From the NCBI GenBank assembly GCA_029252685.1, contig JAQXAY010000126.1, forward strand, positions 1-37,124: 37,124 nucleotides of DNA, written 5' to 3'. Under the pieces are notes generated by a model, which was given only the letters and a program-made list of their open reading frames with translations, was not told the origin of the DNA and ran no database searches. Within the stretch, counting starts at the first letter, position 1, and every line of letters begins with the position of its first letter. Shown here in pieces: positions 27,656 to 35,492 of this stretch. Position numbers and translations under genes: made by a program. This stretch comes from Saprospiraceae bacterium (GTDB taxonomy: Bacteria; Bacteroidota; Bacteroidia; Chitinophagales; Saprospiraceae).

Positions 27656-28306
27656 TTAAAGGGTTTGCAAAAATTCTAATTCGAGGCCTTCAAAACCTGG
27701 AATCACACGGTCTGCCGCTCCTAAGACATCAGATTTTCCAATACCGACAGTCTTCATTCCTGCAGCCTGAGCTGCTTGAACACCTTTTGGTGCATCTTCA
27801 AAAACGACACAATGTTCATTAGGGATTGAGACGGCCTCAGCACCCATTATAAAAACTTGGGGATCGGGCTTTGATCGGCTTGTCTTTGTACCGTCGATAA
27901 TTACATCAAAAATATCTATAAGATTGATTTGCTTTAAAATACGTTCGGCATTTTTACTTGCGGAACCAAGAACTACTTTCATTCCTGATGCTCTAACTTG
28001 CTCAAGAAAGGAGACTACACCTGGAAGTATTTCCTTCTCATCCATTTGATTAACAAAGATCAAATAGTCTTCATTCTTTTTAGCAGCTAATAGTTGTATG
28101 TCCTCTTCGGACATAGATACACCTCCCAGCTCAAGAATTAGCCTCAAGGATTCAATTCTACTAACTCCTTTGAGCATTTCGTTTTGCTCTTCAGAAAAAT
28201 CAAATCCAAGTTCATTGGCAAGTTTCCTCCAGGCAAGAAAGTGGTATTTTGCGGTGTCTACAATCACACCATCTAAATCAAAAATGCAGGCTTTAATTTC
28301 ACTCAT
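27656..28306 (-). CDS. pgmB: Beta-phosphoglucomutase (HAD superfamily)
   Basis: 216 residues, the usual size. HAD motif I is IFDLDGVIVDT, with Asp10 as phospho-acceptor and Asp12 as acid/base. A helical cap domain follows (about 15-90, FLAWRKLANELGF, LKGVSRIESL), then motif II/III elements VVLGSASKNAERIL and KPDPQVFIMGAEA, and motif IV VVFEDAPKGVQAAQAAGM. The enzyme turns beta-glucose-1-phosphate into glucose-6-phosphate, the partner step to GH65 phosphorolysis. It is the first gene of the operon, with a consensus promoter about 100 bp upstream. Confidence 0.95.
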   Translation of the reverse strand: MSEIKACIFDLDGVIVDTAKYHFLAWRKLANELGFDFSEEQNEMLKGVSRIESLRLILELGGVSMSEEDIQLLAAKKNEDYLIFVNQMDEKEILPGVVSFLEQVRASGMKVVLGSASKNAERILKQINLIDIFDVIIDGTKTSRSKPDPQVFIMGAEAVSIPNEHCVVFEDAPKGVQAAQAAGMKTVGIGKSDVLGAADRVIPGFEGLELEFLQTL

Positions 28307-28330
28307 TTCTCAAAAATATTGAAAGCTTAG

Positions 28331-28347
28331 TTTGTCCACGAAACAAA
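28331..28347. promoter_or_regulatory. Candidate operator in the pgmB leader
   Basis: Inverted repeat TTTGT (28331-28335), 7-bp spacer, ACAAA (28343-28347), located 25-41 bp upstream of the pgmB start and downstream of the predicted transcription start. A repressor binding here would block elongation. The arms are short and no regulator gene is adjacent, so this is tentative. Confidence 0.25.
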
Positions 28348-28408
28348 GTCAGCAAATTTTATTCTAAACACTAAGTACAAGAGCAAATTAAATTACAAGT
28401 TCCTAGCG

Positions 28409-28439
28409 CAAAGCTATTTTAAGCTAACTACCTACCAAA
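28409..28439 (-). promoter_or_regulatory. Bacteroidota consensus promoter for the alpha-glucan operon
   Basis: On the minus strand: TTTG (28436-28439), exactly 19 bp, then TAGCTTTG (28409-28416). This matches the known Bacteroidota promoter TTTG-N19/20-TAnnTTTG at every fixed position. Transcription would begin near 28402, giving a leader of about 95 nt before the pgmB ATG at 28306. Confidence 0.75.
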
Positions 28440-28489
28440 AAACACAAAAAATGTCAGTATTTAATTGTTTAAAGATTATTCATCAATTT

Positions 28490-28507
28490 CAAGCAAATTT
28501 ATGCTTG
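28490..28507. promoter_or_regulatory. Palindrome upstream of the alpha-glucan operon promoter
   Basis: Perfect 6-bp arms CAAGCA (28490-28495) and TGCTTG (28502-28507) around a 6-bp AT spacer. The site lies about 50 bp upstream of the TTTG box of the operon promoter, a position suited to an activator. It could also be a weak hairpin. No regulator is identified. Confidence 0.3.
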
Positions 28508-28603
28508 TAAATAGTTAAAAAACTATAGGTCATGTCAAAAAATGATTGCTGTTTTTGAATTTTACAGTTCCTGAAATCAGCAGAATAAATTGCTCAGTAG
28601 TAC

Positions 28604-29440
28604 TCATAAAATAGAAACCGAACCTTTGTATTTAATAATTTGACCATCGTTAAACTCAATCTCGCAGAAATAGACATACGGCCCTGACTTAAAGAACCTA
28701 TATCCGTCCTTACCATCCCATTGCACCTCATTAGCATTGCTGAATACGCCCCTTCTGTTGTGAACAATTTTGCCCCATCTATCTGCTACAACAAATCGTT
28801 TAACACTATGAACCTGATCACTAAGGCTTGGACGGAAGTAATCGTTAACACCGTCATTATTTGGAGAAAATATAGAAGGAAAATAAACGTAACGCCTATT
28901 ATCGACCTCGATGAATACCTCCACATAGCTTCTACAAACACTTTTATAAATAAGCTCTGCTCGATAAATTTGATCCTTTTCAGGACTTACAATTGGCTGA
29001 AGAATATTGCGGTCACTGAGTGCAGGAGCAAGAAACCAGGTGATGTTGTCAATCGCTGTAAAAACCTCAAGATCTATCTTATAGGAATCTCCTTTTTGTA
29101 TCTTTACTTTATCCGTGATGAAGTATTCTGGCTCCTCCTCAAAATCAACCTGAATATTAGTCTCAGCAAATTGACCTAAAGCATCAATAACAGAGACTGT
29201 ATAGATTCCAGTAAAAAGATCCAAAATGATTGCTGAATCTACACCAACAAGTACAGCATTGGAAAATATTTCATAAGGTGCCTGTCCCCCACTGATTTCA
29301 GATATATTTATTGAGCCATCAGGGGATAGTACACAACTGCTATTCGAAACTTCAAAAACAATCTCTAATTCAGCTTTTGCTATAAATATGTTGAATAGAC
29401 ACAAAATTAGGGTTGATAAATAGAGCTTAGGTTGTTTCAT
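28604..29440 (-). CDS. Short secreted protein with T9SS type B sorting domain
   Basis: 278 residues. A signal peptide (LYLSTLILCLFNIFIAKAE) is followed by one SprB-like/adhesin-type repeat (about 25-100: SCVLSPDGSINISEISGGQAPYEI in pieces, ending GIYTVSVIDALG), a second beta domain (about 105-180), and a C-terminal CHU_C/type B sorting domain (about 185-278) with FSPNNDGVNDYF, VADRWGKIVH and GPYVYFCEIEFNDG. Proteins with this C-terminus are moved across the outer membrane by T9SS, and type B substrates usually need a co-encoded PorP/SprF-like partner. None is seen beside it. It is unusually small for this class, which is often over 1000 residues. Function is unknown; adhesion is a guess from the class. 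Confidence 0.85.
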   Translation of the reverse strand: MKQPKLYLSTLILCLFNIFIAKAELEIVFEVSNSSCVLSPDGSINISEISGGQAPYEIFSNAVLVGVDSAIILDLFTGIYTVSVIDALGQFAETNIQVDFEEEPEYFITDKVKIQKGDSYKIDLEVFTAIDNITWFLAPALSDRNILQPIVSPEKDQIYRAELIYKSVCRSYVEVFIEVDNRRYVYFPSIFSPNNDGVNDYFRPSLSDQVHSVKRFVVADRWGKIVHNRRGVFSNANEVQWDGKDGYRFFKSGPYVYFCEIEFNDGQIIKYKGSVSIL

Positions 29441-29558
29441 CTTTTATTTATTGGGAGTTGAAAAAATGTAGATTAATATATTAAAAAAAAATAATTAAGT
29501 GTACGCCGACTTTAAAGGAGAAGCTATATTTCATTGATACACAGAAAAAATCAAGTTT

Positions 29559-29942
29559 ATGACATTAGTAGAACGCATGGAGTCGTCCAAGACTTCCATA
29601 TTCAAGGCAGTATTCCCAAACACTACCAACCATTATGATACCTTGTTTGGAGGTACCGCCTTAAAATACATGGATGAGGTAGCATTTATATCAGCCACAC
29701 GCTTTACAAGAAAAAGAGTTGTAACCATATCCTCCGACAAGGTAAATTTCAGCAAGCCAATTCCTGCAGGTACGATCATTGAGCTTATAGCGAAAGTCAC
29801 CAAAGTAGGAACTACATCTTTAGAAGTACAGGTGGATATCTTTTTGGAGGAAATGTATGTAAACATAAGGGAGAAAGCAATCAGTGGAATATTTACATTC
29901 GTTGCAATCGACGAAAACAGAAATGCTGTATCGGTACTCTAA
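29559..29942 (+). CDS. Acyl-CoA thioesterase (hotdog fold, YciA/BFIT-like)
   Basis: 127 residues, a single hotdog domain, cytoplasmic. It has NHYDTLFGGTALKYMDEVAF with the family's catalytic Asp (Asp39) after the G-G-x-x-L-x-x-M pattern, RFTRKRVVTISSDKVNFSKPIPAG, and the central strand VGTTSLEVQVDIFLE. The family hydrolyses acyl-CoA thioesters. Slightly shorter than typical YciA/BFIT single-domain proteins. It is 39 bp upstream of the S9 peptidase gene on the same strand, possibly co-transcribed, and diverges from the type B-sorted gene. Confidence 0.9.
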   Translation: MTLVERMESSKTSIFKAVFPNTTNHYDTLFGGTALKYMDEVAFISATRFTRKRVVTISSDKVNFSKPIPAGTIIELIAKVTKVGTTSLEVQVDIFLEEMYVNIREKAISGIFTFVAIDENRNAVSVL

Positions 29943-29981
29943 AGACTTGCTTGTATATTAACATAAAAAATCACAATAACG

Positions 29982-32009
29982 ATGTACTATAAATCAATTC
30001 AGTTAACATTTTTCCTCCTTAGTATAATTCATATTTCTTTTGCACAAAACAACCAGAAACCATTCCAGGAGCTGGATGTATTTGAACTAGAATATGCTGC
30101 AGATCCTAATATTTCACCTGATGGATCGCAGGTTGTCTATATTAGATACAGCATGGACATTATGAATGACCGAAAAGTAGGACAGCTCTGGACCGTTGAT
30201 ACAAATGGAGAAAACCATCAAAAACTTCTTGCCAATGACCAGTCTTCTTACAGTCCACGCTGGTCTCCCAATGGAGATAGAATAGCTTACATAACGAGCA
30301 GCAAACAAGGTTCTGAAATCCATATGTACTGGATAAACTCAGGAAAAACAGCGAGAATATCCAGTCTCGACAGAAGTCCTTCTGGCTTGAGTTGGTCTCC
30401 TGATGGAAGTAAACTAGCCTTTTCAATGCTTGTTGCTCAATCAAATCCAGTAATGGTGCGTGCGCCCAAAAAACCAAAAGGTGCAAAATGGGCTTCTAAG
30501 CCAAGAGTAACTACTCGAGTTAAGCACGAAGCGGACGGCAGAGGTTATATCGAACCTGGATTTAGTCAATATTTCATCATTCCAGCTGAAGGTGGCACAG
30601 CCAGACAGGTAAGCCACGGAGATTTTATGCATAGAGGAAGTCCTCAATGGACCAATAATGGGAACGGATTAGTATTCTCATCCAACAGAAATGAAAACTG
30701 GGAATACGACTTTGTGAATTCTGAAATCTACCACTTAGACATCAAAGAACAAAGCTATAGCGCTTTGACTAGCAGAAAAGGACCTGATTATAATCCTGTC
30801 ATCTCACCCGATGGGAATACGATTGCATACCTCGGGTATTCAGATAAGGTACAGACCTATCAGATCAATGAACTCAACTTAATGAACCTTGATGGGTCCA
30901 ATAAGAAGCAGATTAAATTAAAACTTGATCGCAAAATCCAAAATCTATCCTGGGCCAAAGATGGCAAAGCCATATTTTGCACCTATGACAATCATGGAGA
31001 TAGCAAGATCGCTAAGATAGATCTGAAAGGAAAGGTTAAAGTAATTGCTGAAAACCTTGGAGGCACAGCATTCGGTAGACCCTATGGAGGTGGCTCCTAC
31101 ACGCTATCTGACTTGGATGCAATAGTCTATACAACAACGAGCACCGAACATCCTGCTGAGGTGAAGTTTGTAGCTGAAAATTCTGCACGTATGCTTACTG
31201 ACTTGAATGCGGACTTACTCCCTTTTAGGAATCTCGCAGCTATTGAAGACATCTGGTACGAGAGTACTGTTGACGGAGAAAAGATACAAGGGTGGATAGC
31301 TTATCCACCAAATTACGATGCTACTAAGGAATATCCTTTGATCGTTGAAAACCATGGGGGGCCAATCTCTAATTATGGATTTAGATTCTCACCAGAAATA
31401 CAACTCTATGCAGCTGCTGGATATGTAGTATTCTATCCAAACCCAAGAGGAAGTACTGGATATGGTGAAAAGTTTGGAAACTTACTTTATCACAATTATC
31501 CGGGAGATGATTATCAAGACGTGATTGACGTTGTTGATGTATTAATAAAAAAAGGGATTGCACACGAAGACAAATTATATGTAACAGGAGGTAGTGCAGG
31601 TGGAATAATGACAGCTTGGATGATAGGAAAAAACAATCGATTTGAGGCTGCGGTAGTCGCAAAACCTGTGATAAATTGGATTTCTAAAACCTTAGTTGCC
31701 GATAACTACTATGGATATGCACATTATCGTTACCCAGGACAACCTTGGGAGAACCCAATGGAATATTGGAAATTCTCACCAATATCATTGGTAGAAAATG
31801 TAAAGACTCCAACCATGGTAATGGTTGGCATGAACGATTTAAGAACGCCACCCTCGGAGTCTAAGCAATACTATCATGCACTTAAACTCTTAAAAGTAGA
31901 AACAGCACTTGTAGAGATACCCGGTGCTTCACATGGCATTACAGGCAGGCCTTCTCAACTGATAACAAAAGTGGCCCATGTCTTAGCATGGTTTGAAAAC
32001 TATAAATAA
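29982..32009 (+). CDS. S9 family peptidase (prolyl oligopeptidase / acylaminoacyl-peptidase type)
   Basis: 675 residues with a signal peptide (LTFFLLSIIHISFAQ), so exported. The N-terminal half is a beta-propeller with WD40-like/PD40 motifs (NISPDGSQVVYIR, RWSPNGDRIAYI, SWSPDGSKLAFS, ISPDGNTIAYLG). The C-terminal alpha/beta-hydrolase (about 425-675) carries NHGGP, nucleophile Ser538 in VTGGSAGG, Asp619 in MNDLRTPPSE and His651 in GASHGI, so the triad is intact. Family members degrade peptides, often proline-containing or N-blocked ones, in the periplasm. Length is normal. A strong terminator overlaps its stop codon. Confidence 0.94.
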   Translation: MYYKSIQLTFFLLSIIHISFAQNNQKPFQELDVFELEYAADPNISPDGSQVVYIRYSMDIMNDRKVGQLWTVDTNGENHQKLLANDQSSYSPRWSPNGDRIAYITSSKQGSEIHMYWINSGKTARISSLDRSPSGLSWSPDGSKLAFSMLVAQSNPVMVRAPKKPKGAKWASKPRVTTRVKHEADGRGYIEPGFSQYFIIPAEGGTARQVSHGDFMHRGSPQWTNNGNGLVFSSNRNENWEYDFVNSEIYHLDIKEQSYSALTSRKGPDYNPVISPDGNTIAYLGYSDKVQTYQINELNLMNLDGSNKKQIKLKLDRKIQNLSWAKDGKAIFCTYDNHGDSKIAKIDLKGKVKVIAENLGGTAFGRPYGGGSYTLSDLDAIVYTTTSTEHPAEVKFVAENSARMLTDLNADLLPFRNLAAIEDIWYESTVDGEKIQGWIAYPPNYDATKEYPLIVENHGGPISNYGFRFSPEIQLYAAAGYVVFYPNPRGSTGYGEKFGNLLYHNYPGDDYQDVIDVVDVLIKKGIAHEDKLYVTGGSAGGIMTAWMIGKNNRFEAAVVAKPVINWISKTLVADNYYGYAHYRYPGQPWENPMEYWKFSPISLVENVKTPTMVMVGMNDLRTPPSESKQYYHALKLLKVETALVEIPGASHGITGRPSQLITKVAHVLAWFENYK

Positions 32010-32040
32010 AAAAGAGGCGTCTTTCGACGCCTCTTTTTTT
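32008..32040. terminator. Bidirectional terminator between the S9 peptidase and nuclease-like genes
   Basis: Stem AAAAAAGAGGCGTC (32008-32021) pairs with GACGCCTCTTTTTT (32026-32039) around a TTTC loop. T-runs are present on both strands. The hairpin overlaps the last bases of both convergent stop codons. Confidence 0.93.
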
Positions 32041-33769
32041 ATTCTATAATGAGTTTTGATTTTCCTTTTTTATCTTTTTCATAAAGCTCTACCATATAAA
32101 CACCGGGTGCCAAGCCTGAGCATTCGATACTATTGCTTGTTACAGGTCCTGAGCCAACAACACGTCCTAACAGATCCTTTATAGCGTAAGATTTCCATTC
32201 AATATCTCCTTGAATATAGATCGCCTCACTTGCAGGATTCGGATAAATACTAACAGCTTCAAATAAGCTATTAGTAACTTCTGTGGCACCAACCAATGAG
32301 AAGTCTGTAACCAGAGGCAGGTGATCAGATGCGAAGTAAGAATCTGACTGCAACAAGCCATTTTCCGCTAACAGCTCATCTGAAAGGTCCCTTGTATCCA
32401 ATACAAATCCATTCCTAGGCTGAAGGGCAGAAGGGCCATAAAAAACAAAGTCTAATCTTCCTGTAGGATAATCTCCCGGATCAGGGTATCTAGTATTCCA
32501 GGTTGCTGCCTTTGGAGTTGCAATGTGGTTGGGTCTAAAATCTGCAAAATCGCCATTGCCCCAATCAGGCTTTGTATCGGGACCATAAAGATTATTGTTC
32601 GCAATATTACCATCGATGACCGTATTGACCTGATCATCATTTCCTACAAAATTCATATCTCCGGAAAAGAGCATAGGTGTACCCTCCTCTAATTCAAGTA
32701 AACCTCCAGGATCTTTAGCATCAGCTAAAAACTCGATAAAGGCATCAACTTGATCCTGTCTATTATCATCATTTCCACAACAAGAAAGATGGCCAACAAC
32801 TGCCAATAAATCCTTATCGAAATCTGAGTCCGGCAGGTCAATCAATGCAGCTCCTAGTCTTCCATAATAAATTTCATAAATAGAAAGTAATGGAAATCTA
32901 CTAGCTACAATGTTCTCACCATTATATTTATGTGCATACCAAGTGCCTCCTAGAATAGTTTCCAATTGGTTCTTCACATAGCTTGCATTTGTATTATATA
33001 CTTCATTCAGGTGGACGATATCAGGATCAGCCGCTTGGATTAATCTTAAAATCTGATAGCGCTGATCATCATCAAGAAGTCCATCTTGCAGAGTATTAAA
33101 TGTGAATAATCTAAAATGATCCAGATTAGGTTTTGCCATTGAGATTTCTTCAAAGGCAGGCATATCGTCTTTCATTTTGTATGAAAGAACTTCTGTTTCA
33201 TCATCGTGAATAGTTTCCCGAAGATAGATCTTGAGATCCTCTCCAATACTTGCAGAACTATTTTGATTACGTTTTATTAAAAATTCAAATTCGTCCGAAG
33301 TAACCGTTGGAAGGTGCGCATAACCAATATCGTAGAAAGAAAGCTCTGTATAAAACCCATTACTTGCGTAACTAAGGACTCTTCTATCATAAAAATCAAT
33401 CATATACTCCGCTCCAATCCCATTGATAGATAAACCCGTATTACTATCGTTATCTGAATCAATGAAAAGATCAAACCTTGTGGCAGGAGTAAAATTATCT
33501 ACTAAGTCAATCTCTGCTGAAAGTATAAGGTGCAAAAACAAATACTCCTCATCGTTTGCAAGCTCCAGTTTTTCAATATCAACAACTGAAGCATCACCAA
33601 TAGGATCTAAAAAGGTTTGCACGAGATCACTATTTACAGTCCAATCCTCAAAATTACCATCTATCAATATTCTGTCCGCATTTTGTGCAAGGGAAAGATT
33701 GCAAACCAAAAGAGACAAAATAAACGTAATCGTTCTAATTCTCATTAATTCAATTTTGTAAATTTTCAT
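32039..33769 (-). CDS. Secreted endonuclease/exonuclease/phosphatase-family protein with T9SS sorting domain
   Basis: 576 residues from ATG 33769; an ATG at 33745 (MRIRTITFILSLLVCNLSLAQ) gives a more compact signal peptide and may be the real start. An N-terminal beta domain (about 30-205: ILIDGNFEDW, YLFLHLILSAE) resembles the CBM9/DOMON-like fold. The EEP domain (about 215-490) contains HLNEVYN (metal-binding Glu), VGHLSCCGNDDNRQ, SGDMNFVGND (Asp/Asn pair), LDFVFYG and SDHLPLVTDF (catalytic Asp-His). A type A T9SS sorting domain (VSIYPNPASEAIYI ... LAPGVYMVEL) closes the protein. EEP enzymes cleave phosphodiester bonds in nucleic acids or lipids; extracellular nuclease activity is possible but the substrate is not shown. 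Confidence 0.9.
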   Translation of the reverse strand: MKIYKIELMRIRTITFILSLLVCNLSLAQNADRILIDGNFEDWTVNSDLVQTFLDPIGDASVVDIEKLELANDEEYLFLHLILSAEIDLVDNFTPATRFDLFIDSDNDSNTGLSINGIGAEYMIDFYDRRVLSYASNGFYTELSFYDIGYAHLPTVTSDEFEFLIKRNQNSSASIGEDLKIYLRETIHDDETEVLSYKMKDDMPAFEEISMAKPNLDHFRLFTFNTLQDGLLDDDQRYQILRLIQAADPDIVHLNEVYNTNASYVKNQLETILGGTWYAHKYNGENIVASRFPLLSIYEIYYGRLGAALIDLPDSDFDKDLLAVVGHLSCCGNDDNRQDQVDAFIEFLADAKDPGGLLELEEGTPMLFSGDMNFVGNDDQVNTVIDGNIANNNLYGPDTKPDWGNGDFADFRPNHIATPKAATWNTRYPDPGDYPTGRLDFVFYGPSALQPRNGFVLDTRDLSDELLAENGLLQSDSYFASDHLPLVTDFSLVGATEVTNSLFEAVSIYPNPASEAIYIQGDIEWKSYAIKDLLGRVVGSGPVTSNSIECSGLAPGVYMVELYEKDKKGKSKLIIE

Positions 33770-33857
33770 AAAACTGCTATAAAACTAATCTAAGAAATTT
33801 TTAATATTGATACTTTAGTCTCGCATTTGATGCATCTTGCTGAATATTTACTTAAGT

Positions 33858-34553
33858 ATGATGAAAAATTCTATTCATTTGAATGAAATCTGGCTTTGGA
33901 AAGCTCCAAGAACCTTTCTAATCATTTTTCTTCTAATCCTAATTGTTGCTGCACTCCTTTACCCTGGAGGCACAATTTACGATAAAGAAATCACCTCTTA
34001 TTCCATAAAATACAACTTCCTAAGCGATATGGGAAGAACTATAGCAATCAATGGAGAAAACAACTTTTTCTCCAGTAGTCTATTTCTACTAGGGCTTAGC
34101 GGAGCAGGAGTTGTGATTTTATTATTTTTCATGCAGGTTTGGCGTTTATTTAGTGATACAAAAACAAGCAAGACACTCGCAATTATTGGAACAAGTTCAG
34201 GAGTTTTGGGTTGTCTCTGCATGGTTGGGGTTGCCTTCACTCCTGTTGATCTATTCACTGCCCCGCATATTGCTTTTGCAAATTGGCTATTTAGATTCTT
34301 TTTCTTGTCTGCACTTGCATATACTATTGCAATACTTCTCAATAAAGAATTACCCAACCGCTTGGCCATTGGATACCTCATATTCAGCATTTCTATTATT
34401 AGCTATATCTTGATCAATGAGCTCGGTCCATCTCCATCGGTATCTCAAACAATTTTGGCGATAAAGGTCATTGCACAAAAAGCAATACTTATAATTTTCG
34501 TACTAGCAATCTATTTTCAATCTACTGGATTAAAAAAGGTATTTGACAAATAA
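33858..34553 (+). CDS. Multi-pass membrane protein, DUF998-like
   Basis: 231 residues from ATG 33858 (the ATG at 33861 is an equal choice; a TTG at 33837 is less likely). About six hydrophobic segments are visible, e.g. FLIIFLLILIVAALLYPGG, SSLFLLGLSGAGVVILLFFM, TSSGVLGCLCMVGVAFTP and AILIIFVLAIYF. The segment YNFLSDMGRT after the first helix and VGVAFTPVD in the middle fit the DUF998 family of integral membrane proteins of unknown function. It ends 2 bp before the TruC-like gene, so the two are very likely co-transcribed. No enzymatic motif is recognised. Confidence 0.75.
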   Translation: MMKNSIHLNEIWLWKAPRTFLIIFLLILIVAALLYPGGTIYDKEITSYSIKYNFLSDMGRTIAINGENNFFSSSLFLLGLSGAGVVILLFFMQVWRLFSDTKTSKTLAIIGTSSGVLGCLCMVGVAFTPVDLFTAPHIAFANWLFRFFFLSALAYTIAILLNKELPNRLAIGYLIFSISIISYILINELGPSPSVSQTILAIKVIAQKAILIIFVLAIYFQSTGLKKVFDK

Positions 34554-34555
34554 AT

Positions 34556-35251
34556 ATGGAATTCCAACCGCTAGATATAATTTATGAGGATAGTGACTTC
34601 ATAGCGATCAATAAGCCTTGCGCTATCATGGTCCATCCTACGAAGATCACTGAGGACAAAGTTTTTCTAATGCAAATCCTTAGAGATCAGATTGGGCAAC
34701 GCGTATATCCTGTGCATAGATTAGATAGACCCACTTCAGGTGTTCTCCTGTTTGGCAAACATTCAGATGCCGCAGCGGAAATCTCTACTCTATTTAGAAA
34801 TCAGTTAGTAAAAAAAGAATATCGAGCAATTGTCCGAGGTTTCATGGATGAAAAAGGAATAATTAATCATCCTATTGCTAATAAAAAATTTGCAGAAGCA
34901 CAAAGGGCGGTTACCCTATATAAAAAGCTGTCAGAAATCAATTATCCCGCAGCAATAGGTCCTTACCCGAGTGCACGCTATACCTACCTAGCTCTATTCC
35001 CACAGACAGGCAGAAGACATCAATTGAGAAGGCACCTATCGCATTTAAGGCATCCAATCATTGGAGATAAACGGTATGGAGATCTGAAACACAATAAATA
35101 CTTTGCTGAACAGCTCGATAGCCCATTTCTTTTACTACACGCACTTCGGATGAACTTTGAAATAAGCCCTGGCAAAACAATAAGACTGGAAGCGCCAATA
35201 CAGGCACATTTTTCAAGTACACTGGATCAACTTGGCCTTAATACCTTATAA
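34556..35251 (+). CDS. truC: RluA-family pseudouridine synthase, TruC-like
   Basis: 231 residues, a single catalytic domain without an S4 RNA-binding domain. Key motifs: FIAINKPCAIMVHP, the catalytic VHRLDRPTSGVLLFG with Asp57, VKKEYRAIVRG, and FPQTGRRHQLRRHLSHLRHPIIGDKRYGD. The compact length, the HRLDRPTSG form and the RRHQLRRH loop match TruC, which forms pseudouridine at position 65 of some tRNAs. Starts 2 bp after the DUF998-like gene, so probably translationally coupled. Confidence 0.92.
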   Translation: MEFQPLDIIYEDSDFIAINKPCAIMVHPTKITEDKVFLMQILRDQIGQRVYPVHRLDRPTSGVLLFGKHSDAAAEISTLFRNQLVKKEYRAIVRGFMDEKGIINHPIANKKFAEAQRAVTLYKKLSEINYPAAIGPYPSARYTYLALFPQTGRRHQLRRHLSHLRHPIIGDKRYGDLKHNKYFAEQLDSPFLLLHALRMNFEISPGKTIRLEAPIQAHFSSTLDQLGLNTL

Positions 35252-35492
35252 AAACTATAGTTTTCATATAATAAATTCACAAACCTATCTACTTAGGCTG
35301 AATGATATCGACCATTCATCGAATGAAAAATACCAAAAACAGAAAACAATCACTTGGTAAGGGTATAAAGTTGCAATTTATGAGTGAGATAGAGATAAAC
35401 TAGCAAAGACTTGAACAAATTAATTACAATGAGTTTTCTAAAAAGCTAATCTAAGGGGGATTAGCTTTTTTTTTATTTCATATTCAAGCAAA
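35252..35492. other. Intergenic region downstream of truC with isolated terminator
   Basis: 241 bp. A perfect 14-bp palindrome AAAACTATAGTTTT (35251-35264) abuts the truC stop. A 33-codon basic reading frame (35302-35403, MISTIHRMKNTKNRKQ...) has no recognisable family and is probably not a gene. A strong terminator lies at 35441-35474, about 190 bp from truC. The space could encode a small RNA or simply be the 3' tail of the truC transcript. Confidence 0.4.
35441..35474. terminator. Hairpin terminator, mainly plus-strand
   Basis: Stem AAAAGCTAATC (35441-35451) pairs with GATTAGCTTTT (35459-35469) around a 7-nt G-rich loop. It is followed by nine T (35466-35474) on the plus strand and five T after the stem on the minus strand. 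It can stop truC-side transcription and also the minus-strand NTF2-like gene that ends at 35493. Confidence 0.88.

Larger units (their letters stand above)
28307..28603. other. Intergenic region between pgmB and the T9SS type B-sorted gene
   Basis: 297 bp, strongly AT-rich, with no gene-like reading frame. It holds the consensus operon promoter and two small inverted repeats listed separately. I see no convincing terminator for the upstream minus-strand gene that ends at 28604. Confidence 0.6.

Noticed and set aside
28494-28501. TAAATTTG on the minus strand as a second promoter -7 box for pgmB
   Set aside because: No TTTG element at 19-21 bp upstream, and a full-consensus promoter is present closer to the gene.
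28721-29179. 152-codon plus-strand frame opposite the type B-sorted protein
   Set aside because: Antisense to a gene with a clear T9SS domain; the translation resembles no known family.
35302-35403. 33-codon basic reading frame downstream of truC
   Set aside because: Too short, no recognisable family, no clear promoter or ribosome site; kept only as part of the intergenic description.
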